Shown: piece by piece, positions 1 through 7,105 of the stretch | Layout of the letters: each line of letters begins with the position of its first letter | Position numbering within the stretch: position 1 is the first letter of the stretch | From: Achromobacter xylosoxidans A8 | GTDB taxonomy: Bacteria > Pseudomonadota > Gammaproteobacteria > Burkholderiales > Burkholderiaceae_B | NCBI RefSeq assembly: GCF_000165835.1 | Contig: NC_014640.1 | Span: 4,216,001 to 4,280,000, forward strand | DNA: 64,000 bases | Direction: 5' to 3' | Position numbers and translations under genes: made by a program | The notes under the pieces: generated by a model | What the model saw: only the letters and a program-made list of their open reading frames with translations | Told to the model about the DNA's origin: nothing | Databases searched by the model: none

Positions 1-158
1 CCCAGCACCGCCTTGCTCAAGGGCGGGCGCTCGTACGGCGCGTGAGCTTCATCGCCCAGCAGCACGATGCGGCCTTCGTAGCCGCGCTCGCGCAAGGTCG
101 CCGCGGCCCAGCCGCCCGCCTGGCCCGCACCGACCACCACCATGGCGGCCGAGCTCAT
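1..158 (-). CDS. FAD-dependent ferredoxin reductase of a Rieske oxygenase (partial, 3' end outside window)
   Basis: Only the first 52 codons are present; the gene runs off the left edge. The N-terminus carries the dinucleotide-binding fingerprint V-V-V-G-A-G-Q-A-G-G and then E-R-P-P-L-S-K, both typical of FAD/NAD(P)H-dependent ferredoxin reductases serving Rieske oxygenases. In such systems the enzyme passes electrons from NAD(P)H to the Rieske ferredoxin. The start ATG overlaps the stop of the upstream ferredoxin gene as ATGA, which suggests translational coupling. It is the last gene of the operon visible here. The family is clear from the motif and context, but the C-terminal half and the exact partner specificity cannot be seen. 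Confidence 0.8.
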   Translation of the reverse strand, partial: MSSAAMVVVGAGQAGGWAAATLRERGYEGRIVLLGDEAHAPYERPPLSKAVL

Positions 159-481
159 GCAGCCTCCGCCTTCAGGTAGACCGTGCCCGCCTCCACCCGC
201 ACCTCGTAGCGGCGCAGGTCCGTCGTGACCGGCGGGCATTGCGGCTTGCCGGTGCGGATGTCGAAAACGCCCTGGTGCAACGGGCATTCGATGGTACCGT
301 CCTCCAGGTAGCCATCGGCCAGGCTGGCGTTGCCGTGCGGGCAGCGGTCCTGCGTGGCGCAGATATCGCCTTGCAGGTCGTAGAGGCAGACGCCCTCGCC
401 TTCGTGCACCACGCGCAGGGTGCCGGTGTCGGGCGAAATGTCCGACACCATCGCCACAGGTTTCCAGGTATCCATGCTCAC
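155..481 (-). CDS. Rieske [2Fe-2S] ferredoxin component of aromatic-ring oxygenase
   Basis: This 108-residue protein has the length of a Rieske-type ferredoxin. The cluster ligands are visible as C47-P-H49 and C66-P-L-H69. Such proteins shuttle electrons from the reductase to the terminal oxygenase in the cytoplasm. Its start overlaps the large-subunit stop by four bases (ATGA), and its own stop overlaps the reductase start in the same way, so the three genes form one coupled unit. The order oxygenase-ferredoxin-reductase fits three-component salicylate 5-hydroxylase or anthranilate dioxygenase systems. Specificity cannot be read from this subunit. Confidence 0.9.
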   Translation of the reverse strand: MSMDTWKPVAMVSDISPDTGTLRVVHEGEGVCLYDLQGDICATQDRCPHGNASLADGYLEDGTIECPLHQGVFDIRTGKPQCPPVTTDLRRYEVRVEAGTVYLKAEAA

Positions 482-1746
482 AGCCCCATCGCCTGGCGGT
501 AGTAGTCGTAGAAGGACCGGATCAAGACCTCGGTCACCATGTAGTCGGCGGGCTCGGTATCGCGGCCGCCCATCTCGACGATGCCGCGCGCTTCCGGATA
601 GCCGGTAACGCCGATCTGCACCTGGTTCAGCATTTCGCTGTCGTCCATCGACACGAAGCCAGCGGGACCCAGCAGGTTGGCGTGCTTCAGGCGCAGGCGG
701 GTCATTTCCTCGTCGTCGTCCTCGTAGCCGTAATAGGTGAACACCAGCTCATGCTCGGTGGGGCTGCGCGGGATGACGTGGCGGGTCTTGAGCGAATTGG
801 CCTGGATGCCGAACTGGGCGGCGGGAAATACCCAGGCGCCGCCGACACGGCCGCGGTTGAACTCGGCGCGCGGGGTCACCGTTTCCAGGTCCAGCAGTTC
901 GAGGTCGTCGCGGAAGCGGCTCATTTCCGTGGTCGCTTCAGTCTTCTTCTTGCCCTCGTTGTGCGACACCATCACGCTGTGCGCGCCACCGCCCGTGGGG
1001 ATGCACTCGGACTTGGAATCCGCGCGCCACAGGCCGAAGGTGATGTAGAAGGTGTGCAGCAGCGTGGCGTGGTACGGATCCTTCAGGTTCTCGAGGTACA
1101 TCTTCCAGTTGCTGGGGATCAGCTGGCGGCTGTAGCCCAACAGCTTGAGCGGCTTGCCGGGCAGCATGTGGTCGATCTCGGCCAGCACCTCGGGGCCGCA
1201 ATAGTCCTCGAAACTGGGCGCGTCCTCGGCGAAGGTGGCCCAGATCGAGCCGCCGCGGTTCACGCTGCGCAGCTTGCGGATGCCGTTCTGCTTGGGATCG
1301 AAATCGCGCGGCATGCCCCCCTTGCCCATGGCGCCGCGGCGGAACGGCACGCCCTGCAGATTGCCGTTCAGGTCATAGTTCCACTGGTGGTAGGGGCAGG
1401 TGAAATCCTCGACCTTGCCGGTGTTCTGCCAGCAGATCTGCGCGCCGCGGTGCGCGCAGCGGTTTTCCAGCACGTTGATCTCGCCTTCCGCGTTGCGGAC
1501 CATGACCACGGGGCGGTTGCCGATCCAGTTGCGCTTGTAGCAGCCCACTTCGGGCACTTCGCATTCCAGGCCCACGTAGTTCCAGGTCTTGCCGCCGAAG
1601 AACACGTCCATTTCCTTCTGGAAGATGGCGGGATCGGTGTAGACCCAGTTGGGGATGCGCGTGTAGCCCTCCTTGGGCCAGCGGCGTTCGATATGGATGG
1701 GGGCCGCCGCCGGAGCCTCCGGCGCGGTGGTGTGGGAACAGGTCAT
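478..1746 (-). CDS. Rieske non-heme iron oxygenase, large (alpha) subunit; salicylate 5-hydroxylase/anthranilate dioxygenase-like
   Basis: The protein has 422 residues, normal for the alpha subunit of a ring-hydroxylating oxygenase. The N-terminal Rieske domain has C97-A-H99 and C117-P-Y-H120. The catalytic domain has N220-L-K-D223-P-Y-H226 followed by H231, giving the bridging Asp and two of the three mononuclear-iron ligands; an acidic segment M-D-D-S-E near residue 370 can supply the third. Overall it reads like the NagG/AndAc group that hydroxylates salicylate or anthranilate, but those two substrates cannot be told apart by eye. A gentisate-type ring-cleavage gene in the same operon favours 5-hydroxylation over 1,2-dioxygenation. 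The start has GAGGA upstream and lies 22 bp after the small-subunit gene. Confidence 0.88.
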   Translation of the reverse strand: MTCSHTTAPEAPAAAPIHIERRWPKEGYTRIPNWVYTDPAIFQKEMDVFFGGKTWNYVGLECEVPEVGCYKRNWIGNRPVVMVRNAEGEINVLENRCAHRGAQICWQNTGKVEDFTCPYHQWNYDLNGNLQGVPFRRGAMGKGGMPRDFDPKQNGIRKLRSVNRGGSIWATFAEDAPSFEDYCGPEVLAEIDHMLPGKPLKLLGYSRQLIPSNWKMYLENLKDPYHATLLHTFYITFGLWRADSKSECIPTGGGAHSVMVSHNEGKKKTEATTEMSRFRDDLELLDLETVTPRAEFNRGRVGGAWVFPAAQFGIQANSLKTRHVIPRSPTEHELVFTYYGYEDDDEEMTRLRLKHANLLGPAGFVSMDDSEMLNQVQIGVTGYPEARGIVEMGGRDTEPADYMVTEVLIRSFYDYYRQAMGL

Positions 1747-1768
1747 GAGAGGTATCCTCGGGGCGGAT

Positions 1769-2260
1769 TCAGATGGGAACGATGAGCGAGGTGCGCACGC
1801 GGTAGTTGTCGTACACGCAGTCGCGGCGGCTGAAGGCCAAGCCCTCGGGCGTCACGCGCACCACGTCCAGGTAGCGGCCCACCATGTTCAAGGTGGGCTC
1901 CCGGTCGGACAGGGACTCCATCACCGCGAAGTTGGCCTGCGCCACGATGTGGTCGCCCTGCACTTCCAGCACGCGTACGCCGCTGACGAAGTGGCGCAGC
2001 GAGCGCGGCTCGAACATGGTGGTTTCGCGCAGGGCCGTGACGCGGTCGCGCACCATGTTCTTGTTCATGCAGTAGATCAGGCCCAGCGGCAGGCCGGCGT
2101 CATGGTTCTCGCGCGACAGCACGCGGTAATGGCAGTCTTCGGTGAAGAAGCCAGGCCAGTCCTCCAGCCGGTCTTCGTCCAGGCAGTAGGCGTAGTCGTC
2201 GTAGAAGTCCCGCAGGCGCGCGCGCAGCGCCGGGGTGTCGGAAAGCTCGGTCATGGTCAT
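1769..2260 (-). CDS. Rieske oxygenase small (beta) subunit
   Basis: This is a 163-residue protein of the SnoaL/NTF2-like ring-hydroxylating beta-subunit family. It has the usual length and recognisable segments such as Y-A-Y-C-L-D-E-D-R-L-E-D-W near the N-terminus and an Asn-Met-V-G-R-Y-L-D strand in the C-terminal half. Beta subunits are structural and help build the alpha3beta3 hexamer. I chose the ATG at 2260; a second in-frame ATG lies at 2254 and the sequence cannot decide between them. The same frame stays open for about 550 bases upstream, but that extension is antisense to the cupin gene and shows no homology. The gene lies between the cupin and the alpha subunit. Confidence 0.85.
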   Translation of the reverse strand: MTMTELSDTPALRARLRDFYDDYAYCLDEDRLEDWPGFFTEDCHYRVLSRENHDAGLPLGLIYCMNKNMVRDRVTALRETTMFEPRSLRHFVSGVRVLEVQGDHIVAQANFAVMESLSDREPTLNMVGRYLDVVRVTPEGLAFSRRDCVYDNYRVRTSLIVPI

Positions 2261-2295
2261 TGCGGATCCAGGTATCGGTTCTAGGAAATCGCGTG

Positions 2296-3399
2296 CTAGC
2301 GCGGCGTGGCGGCCAGTTGCGCGCGGTTGCTTTCGAAGCCGCTCTGGCTGCCCAGCGCCAGGATCGGCTCCTGCATGCGCTCCTGCCAGATCAGCGACTC
2401 CATGGCGATCTGCAGCGGATGGTCCTGCACCGTCAGCGCGGAGGTGGTCTCCGTGCCCGAGTGATGCGAGTGCATGGCCCAGCCCGGCGCCGACAGGATC
2501 AGGTCGCCCGCCTTCCAGTCCAGCCGCGTGCCGTTGACCTTGCTGTAGCCGTTGCCGCGCAGGTAATAATTGATGGCCGACGAGCTGTGACGGTGCGGCA
2601 CGTGATGGTTGTCCGGCGGCGACGAGGAAATGGTGGCGAAGAAGCTGTGCGTGGTGCCGATGCGGCGTTCGGTCGCCGGGTTGTACAGCACGAACAGGCG
2701 GCGGCCGTTGTAGCCGCGCGCCATGTCCTCGACGCTGGGCAGCTGGCGCGAGACCGCGGCCCAGGGCCAGTGCAAGGCCTTGGATTCCAGCACCTCGATG
2801 TCGATCAGCCATTCGTAGCCCAGCAGCCAGGCGCCTTCAGGCGTGATCTGCTCGCGCAGCGCCAGGTCGCGCGAACGGGCCGCATCCGGCGCGCGCGGCG
2901 GCACCGGCTTGGTGTTGGCGTCGGCCGGCGGCACGCCGCCCTCGAATTCCTCGACGTAGTGGATCTCCAGCTTTTCCAGCAACGGCGCGTTGGAGTACGA
3001 CAGCCGCACCCACGGCGTCTTGCCCTCGTTACGGTAGGAATGCACCTGCATGGCGGGGGTGTTCCATACGTCCCAGTGCCCCACGCGGATGTCGCGCCCG
3101 GCCACCGTGGCCACGCCCTCACCGCTGATACAGATCTCCAGCATGTTGGAGTTCTTGCGCAGGTTGTAGGTGCTCTCGCCCGGATTGACCACATTGACGG
3201 TGACGTCCGTTCCCGGGGCCAGGCCCAGACCCGGCGCCGTGGCTTCAGGGTGCACGATGAGGGACGCGCGGCGGCCGTTGTCCGGCCGGGGCGCGTCCGT
3301 CAGGCGCGCGATCTCAAGATCGATATCCTCTTTGGGGATGACGATGGACTGCCATTTGTTTTGTTCCCGCGGACTGGCGCCGCTGACATCGACGAACAT
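2296..3399 (-). CDS. Bicupin ring-cleavage dioxygenase, gentisate 1,2-dioxygenase-like
   Basis: The protein has 367 residues, the size of gentisate and related 1,2-dioxygenases, which open a hydroxylated ring between the carboxyl- and hydroxyl-bearing carbons. Two cupin folds can be read at roughly residues 65-135 and 250-330. The classic P-H-R-H-S-x-S-A iron motif is in the second cupin (H269, H271, later H310), with G-D-L-I-L-S-A-P-G-W before the third His. The first cupin has no HxH (the equivalent stretch is Y-N-L-R-K-N). Known gentisate dioxygenases keep their iron in the first cupin, so this one is unusual. The start is supported by AGAGGAG. Its substrate is presumably the product of the neighbouring Rieske hydroxylase. 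Confidence 0.75.
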   Translation of the reverse strand: MFVDVSGASPREQNKWQSIVIPKEDIDLEIARLTDAPRPDNGRRASLIVHPEATAPGLGLAPGTDVTVNVVNPGESTYNLRKNSNMLEICISGEGVATVAGRDIRVGHWDVWNTPAMQVHSYRNEGKTPWVRLSYSNAPLLEKLEIHYVEEFEGGVPPADANTKPVPPRAPDAARSRDLALREQITPEGAWLLGYEWLIDIEVLESKALHWPWAAVSRQLPSVEDMARGYNGRRLFVLYNPATERRIGTTHSFFATISSSPPDNHHVPHRHSSSAINYYLRGNGYSKVNGTRLDWKAGDLILSAPGWAMHSHHSGTETTSALTVQDHPLQIAMESLIWQERMQEPILALGSQSGFESNRAQLAATPR

Positions 3400-3456
3400 G
3401 GGGTCTCCTCTTGCCGCCGGCGCCTCGCGCCGGCTGTCTGGTGATGCGGATTCGGT

Positions 3457-4455
3457 TCAGGGCTGCGACAGCAGCAGGTTCTCGCGGGTCTGCGGCGGCA
3501 GCGCCACGCCCAGGCCATGGTCGCGGGCATGCTCGTACACCACCCGCGCCATCGCCAGGTCGGACAAGCCCATGCCCATGCCCTTGAAGATCGTCAGCCG
3601 GGCGTCCTGCGGGCGGCCTGCGTCGGCGGCGAGCAGATCGCTCAGCACCGTAACGCCCTGCCACGGCGCGCCGTCGGCGCCGTAGCGCTCGCGCAATTCA
3701 CGCGAGCCGCGGCGCGCGTTCTCCATATCGTCCACCACCACTCGGTCCGCGCGCTCGAACACGTCCTGCGCGAATTCGGCCTTGGCCGGCAGGATCGCGC
3801 CCACGGCGTTCAGGTGCCGGCAATCAGCCAGCATGGCCGCGTCGACGAAAGGCTCGACGGCACGCGTGATCAAGGTGACGATCTCCGCGCCGGCCAGCGC
3901 CTGCTCCAGGCTGGACGCTTCCTCGATCTCGAATCGATACCTGCCTTGCACGCTGGCGACAAAGGCGCGGCGCTTTTCCGGCGTGGGGCTGTAGACGCGC
4001 ACGCGGCGCAGGTCGCGCACGGCAGCCAGCGCGGCCAGCTGAGTCACGGCCTGCGGCCCTGTGCCGATCAGCGCGGCACAGGACGCATCGGCCGGCGCCA
4101 GCGCCCGCGTGGCGACGCCGCTGATCGCGGCGGTGCGCAGCATGCCCAGCGCGCGCGCCTCGATCACGGCGCGCAGAAAGCCCGACTCGGCATCGAACAG
4201 GCTGAACAGCGAGCCGCCGCCGTTCTTGGTATGGACCCAAGTCTTGAATCCCGCATAGCCGCCGGCGCCGGTCTGCACCGAACCCAATGCATGCATCGAA
4301 CTGCCGTCGCCCCAGGTCGCCAGCGCCTTGGGCAGGTTGCGCGCCTGCTCGCGCCCTTGCGCGACCAGCATGGCATGCAGGGCTTCGATCGCCTTGGGAA
4401 TGTCCAGCACCGAGACCACGTCCCGTTCCGTCAGGTACCGCAGCGCATCAGTCAT
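3457..4455 (-). CDS. Ornithine cyclodeaminase/mu-crystallin family protein
   Basis: This 332-residue protein has the family's NAD(P)-binding signature A-L-I-G-T-G-P-Q-A near residue 130. It also has the conserved substrate-side segments G-F-K-T-W (Lys near 70) and M-L-R-T-A-A. The catalytic-Asp region of true ornithine cyclodeaminase (G-D-C-P-G-K) reads G-A-I-L-P-A-K here, so ornithine cyclodeamination is unlikely. Other family members are imine or ketimine reductases and dehydrogenases of unusual amino acids. It starts after AAGGAG and overlaps the FAH gene by 8 bp, so it belongs to the aromatic operon. A role in handling an imine or enamine intermediate is my inference. Confidence 0.8.
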   Translation of the reverse strand: MTDALRYLTERDVVSVLDIPKAIEALHAMLVAQGREQARNLPKALATWGDGSSMHALGSVQTGAGGYAGFKTWVHTKNGGGSLFSLFDAESGFLRAVIEARALGMLRTAAISGVATRALAPADASCAALIGTGPQAVTQLAALAAVRDLRRVRVYSPTPEKRRAFVASVQGRYRFEIEEASSLEQALAGAEIVTLITRAVEPFVDAAMLADCRHLNAVGAILPAKAEFAQDVFERADRVVVDDMENARRGSRELRERYGADGAPWQGVTVLSDLLAADAGRPQDARLTIFKGMGMGLSDLAMARVVYEHARDHGLGVALPPQTRENLLLSQP

Positions 4456-5320
4456 GCGCGTCTCCTTGTTGGTCGGCGGCGGGCTCTTCCGCCACCGTGT
4501 TGACCAGTGTTCCGATGCCGGGAATCTCGACTTCCAACGTGTCGCCGACGTTCATGAAGCGTGGCGGCTTGCGGCTGGAGCCGACGCCCTCGGGCGTGCC
4601 GGTGGCGATCACGTCGCCGGGCGACAGGCGGGTGAAGCTGCTGATGTAGGCAATCAGCTCGGGAATGGGGAAGATCAGGTCGGACACCTGGCCGTGCTGC
4701 ATGACCTCGCCGTTGAGGCGGGAAATGACTTCCAGGCGCGCCGGATCGCCGATCTCGTCGGCGGTGACCAGACAGGGGCCGAGCGCGCCGCTGCGCTCGA
4801 AGTTCTTGCCCGGCGTCACTTGCGCGTTGTGCTTCTGGAAATCACGCACGGAGTTCTCGGCCATGCAGGTGTAGCCAGCCACGTGCGCCAGGGCGTCCTT
4901 GGCAGCGATGTGGCGGCCGCCGCGGCCGATCACCACGGCCAATTCGGCCTCGTAGTCGAACCGGTCAGAAGCTTGCGGTTTCCACACCGGGTCGCCATGG
5001 CCGACGAAACTGTCCGCAAAGCGCGCAAACAGCGAGGGATGGGCGGGCAGTTCGCGCCCGGCCTCGGCCACATGGCGGCCGTAGTTCAGCCCTACGCAGA
5101 GGATCTTGCGCGGCGCCACGACCGGCGGCAGCAGACGCAACCCGGCCAGGGGCAAACAGGCCGCCGGGTCTTGCGCCTCGGCGGCGCGCGCGATCTGCTC
5201 CACCCCTGCCTCCAACGCCGCGACCATGTCCGGCCAGATCTGCGTCAGCGCCACGACCTCGGTGCCGCGCAACACGCCCCAGGCGCTGCGGCCTGCCTGA
5301 ACGAAGCTGATGAGCTTCAT
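4448..5320 (-). CDS. Fumarylacetoacetate hydrolase (FAH) family protein
   Basis: This 290-residue protein is the first gene of the operon. The FAH fold is shown by C-V-G-L-N-Y in mid-protein, the metal-binding Y-E-A-E-L-A-V-V-I-G strand, E-N-S-V-R-D-F-Q and the C-terminal G-D-V-I-A-T-G-T-P-E-G-V-G. Relatives hydrolyse 2,4-diketo acids; in gentisate pathways they cleave fumarylpyruvate or maleylpyruvate to pyruvate plus a C4 acid. No maleylpyruvate isomerase gene is visible, so direct hydrolysis of the ring-cleavage product is possible. AGGAG precedes the ATG. Its promoter must lie in the 216-bp gap shared with the divergent gntR-type gene, which holds repeated operator-like sites. Confidence 0.88.
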   Translation of the reverse strand: MKLISFVQAGRSAWGVLRGTEVVALTQIWPDMVAALEAGVEQIARAAEAQDPAACLPLAGLRLLPPVVAPRKILCVGLNYGRHVAEAGRELPAHPSLFARFADSFVGHGDPVWKPQASDRFDYEAELAVVIGRGGRHIAAKDALAHVAGYTCMAENSVRDFQKHNAQVTPGKNFERSGALGPCLVTADEIGDPARLEVISRLNGEVMQHGQVSDLIFPIPELIAYISSFTRLSPGDVIATGTPEGVGSSRKPPRFMNVGDTLEVEIPGIGTLVNTVAEEPAADQQGDAHD

Positions 5321-5347
5321 GTTGTCTCCTGTGCTTGCGGTGGCTTA

Positions 5348-5382
5348 TCGCATGCATTGAGAGATTTCTTTGCATGCATTCG
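5348..5382. promoter_or_regulatory. Pair of GCATGCATT operator-like sites near the catabolic operon start
   Basis: Two copies of GCATGCATT lie at 5350-5358 and 5372-5380, 22 bp (about two helical turns) apart and 30 to 60 bp upstream of the FAH start. They share the GCATGC core with the two stronger sites at 5421 and 5473. I infer that they are operators of the divergent GntR/FCD regulator acting on the catabolic operon. Confidence 0.5.
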
Positions 5383-5420
5383 TCGCCTTATTCGTACTTG
5401 AACCGCTGTTTTTCCGAATT

Positions 5421-5489
5421 ATTGCATGCAATTTTGATAAATCGCAAGGCGAAGAAGGTTTTTTTATTGACTATTGCATGCAATTTTGA
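5421..5489. promoter_or_regulatory. Exact 17-bp direct repeat with palindromic core, probable GntR operators
   Basis: ATTGCATGCAATTTTGA occurs exactly at 5421-5437 and again at 5473-5489. Each copy contains the perfect 12-bp palindrome ATTGCATGCAAT. The copies are 52 bp apart, and the same 52-bp step separates the first from the weaker site at 5372. The second copy lies between a TTGACT (5467) and a TACACT (5493), suggesting autoregulation of the gntR-type gene, although that spacing is longer than ideal for a promoter. Confidence 0.6.
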
Positions 5490-5536
5490 CGGTACACTGA
5501 AAGCCTTCAAAGACCGGGATCCGCCCACATCTCTCT

Positions 5537-6268
5537 ATGGCCGCACAAATCGATAAAGTCATTTCGGAACTCCGGGACATGGTGCTTTCAGGCGTGCTGC
5601 AGCCCGGGGAACGCGTGGTCGAATTGCAGTTCTCGGCGCGCCTGGGCGTGTCGCGCACCCCGCTGCGCATCGCGCTGACCGAGCTGGAAAAGGAAGGTTT
5701 GCTGGAACGGCTGCCGTCGCGCGGCTTCCGCGTGCGGGCCTTCACCGTGGACGAGATCGGCGATGCGGTGGACGTGCGGGGCGTGCTCGAAGGCATGGCG
5801 GCGCGCCTGCTGGCCGAGCGCGGCGCGTCGCAGGAGGTGCTGGACCGACTGTCGCAGGCGGTGGAAGAAGGACGCGCCCTGTTGGCGCCGGCCCGCCGCG
5901 ATCCCAACACCACGGTGGATGCGCGCGCCTGGGGGCAGATCAACCGGCGCTTTCACGAGATCCTGTGCGAAGCCGCGGGCAACCGCGCGCTCTTGTCGGC
6001 GCTGGAACACAACAACAAGACGCCCCTGGCCGGCCCGGCCGCGCTGACCCTGCCGTCCACGCCGTCGTTGCTGGAAACACCGTTCGTGCTGCGCGCGCAG
6101 GCGGACCACGAAGACCTGCTGCGCGCCATCACGCGCCGCGAGGCCGTGCGCGCCGAAAACCTGATGCGCGAACATGCCTACCGCAGCCGTGAAAACAAGC
6201 GCGTGCTGCTGGAATCGCTGCGCGGCGCCCTGCCCGCGCAGCCCGGGCTGTCGGACGTCAGCGCTTAA
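5537..6268 (+). CDS. GntR family transcriptional regulator, FCD (FadR) subfamily
   Basis: This 243-residue regulator has an N-terminal winged helix (about residues 5-70, with L-G-V-S-R-T-P-L-R as recognition helix) and a C-terminal all-helical FCD ligand domain. The FCD domain keeps the usual acid and histidine residues (R-G-V-L-E-G-M-A-A-R; R-R-F-H-E-I-L; D-H-E-D-L-L-R-A-I). FCD domains usually bind small carboxylic acids, often with a metal, and release DNA. The gene is divergent from the Rieske/cupin operon, and four GCATGC-centred sites lie between them. It most likely controls that operon and itself. The ATG has no strong ribosome-binding site. Known: family fold. Inferred: operator and effector. 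Confidence 0.9.
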   Translation: MAAQIDKVISELRDMVLSGVLQPGERVVELQFSARLGVSRTPLRIALTELEKEGLLERLPSRGFRVRAFTVDEIGDAVDVRGVLEGMAARLLAERGASQEVLDRLSQAVEEGRALLAPARRDPNTTVDARAWGQINRRFHEILCEAAGNRALLSALEHNNKTPLAGPAALTLPSTPSLLETPFVLRAQADHEDLLRAITRREAVRAENLMREHAYRSRENKRVLLESLRGALPAQPGLSDVSA

Positions 6269-6283
6269 TCAGAGCCCCTACGC

Positions 6284-7102
6284 ATGCAACACACCCCAGA
6301 CCTTTCCGCCCAGGCGCTCATTTCGCGCGAGCTTTTCACCGCCTTGCGCCGCGATGCGCCGCTGGTGCAGTGCCTGACCAATTTCGTTTCCATGAACACC
6401 GCGGCCAACGTGCTGCTGGCCATGGGCGCCTCGCCCGCCATGGTGCATGCCCAGGAAGAAGCGCCCGAGTTCGCGCGCCTCTGCGGCGCGGTCGTGATCA
6501 ATATCGGCACCCTGTCCTCGCCCTGGCTGGACAGCATGCTGCTGACCGCCGCCTCGGCCAACGAAGCCGGCATCCCCTGGGTGCTGGATCCGGTGGCCCA
6601 CCACGCCACCGCCTTCCGCCGCGACGCGGTGCGGCGCCTGCTGGACCTGCGGCCCGCCATCATCCGCGGCAATGCCTCGGAGATCATCGCGCTGGCTGGT
6701 GGACAAAGCGCGGGCAAGGGGGTGGATACGGGCGACGCCGTCGCGCAGGCGGAAGCATCGGCGCACGCCCTGGCCGTAAGCCTAGGCACGGTGGTGGCAG
6801 TCACCGGCGAAACCGACTACGTCACGGATGGAACGCGCGCCGTGCGCATCGCGGGCGGCTCGTCCCTGATGCCGCGCGTCACGGCCACCGGCTGCGCGCT
6901 GACGGCGCTGGTCGGCGCCTGCGCCGCAGTGTCCAAGGAAGACCCATACTCGGCGGCTGTTGCCGCCTTGTCGTGCTTCGCCATCGCGGGCCAGCGCGCC
7001 GGTGAACTGGCGCAAGGACCCGGATCGTTCGCGTGGCGCTTCCTGGATGCGCTGGCGGCGTTGGAAGCGGACGACCTTGGCCGGGAATCGCCGCTGCGCT
7101 AG
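6284..7102 (+). CDS. thiM: Hydroxyethylthiazole kinase
   Basis: This 272-residue cytoplasmic enzyme phosphorylates 4-methyl-5-(2-hydroxyethyl)thiazole for thiamine salvage. Family landmarks are P-L-V-Q-C-L-T-N-F-V-S-M-N near the N-terminus, D-P-V-A-H-H, R-G-N-A-S-E-I, and the ribokinase-like end A-T-G-C-A-L-T-A-L with the catalytic Cys. It starts only 15 bp after the GntR gene, so it is probably co-transcribed with it. That is an odd partner, since no other thi gene and no TPP riboswitch is nearby. It ends 3 bp from the convergent receptor gene with no terminator visible between them. Confidence 0.92.
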   Translation: MQHTPDLSAQALISRELFTALRRDAPLVQCLTNFVSMNTAANVLLAMGASPAMVHAQEEAPEFARLCGAVVINIGTLSSPWLDSMLLTAASANEAGIPWVLDPVAHHATAFRRDAVRRLLDLRPAIIRGNASEIIALAGGQSAGKGVDTGDAVAQAEASAHALAVSLGTVVAVTGETDYVTDGTRAVRIAGGSSLMPRVTATGCALTALVGACAAVSKEDPYSAAVAALSCFAIAGQRAGELAQGPGSFAWRFLDALAALEADDLGRESPLR

Positions 7103-7105
7103 CCA

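Noticed and set aside
3457..4455. True ornithine cyclodeaminase in proline synthesis
   Set aside because: The catalytic Asp region is altered (G-A-I-L-P-A-K) and the gene is embedded in an aromatic operon; only the family name is supported.
6269..6283. TPP riboswitch before thiM
   Set aside because: The gap to the upstream gene is only 15 bp, too short for the aptamer.
6282..6289. GCATGCAA at the thiM start codon as a fifth regulator site
   Set aside because: It shares only the core, lacks the flanking ATT/AAT arms and coincides with the ATG; chance is sufficient.
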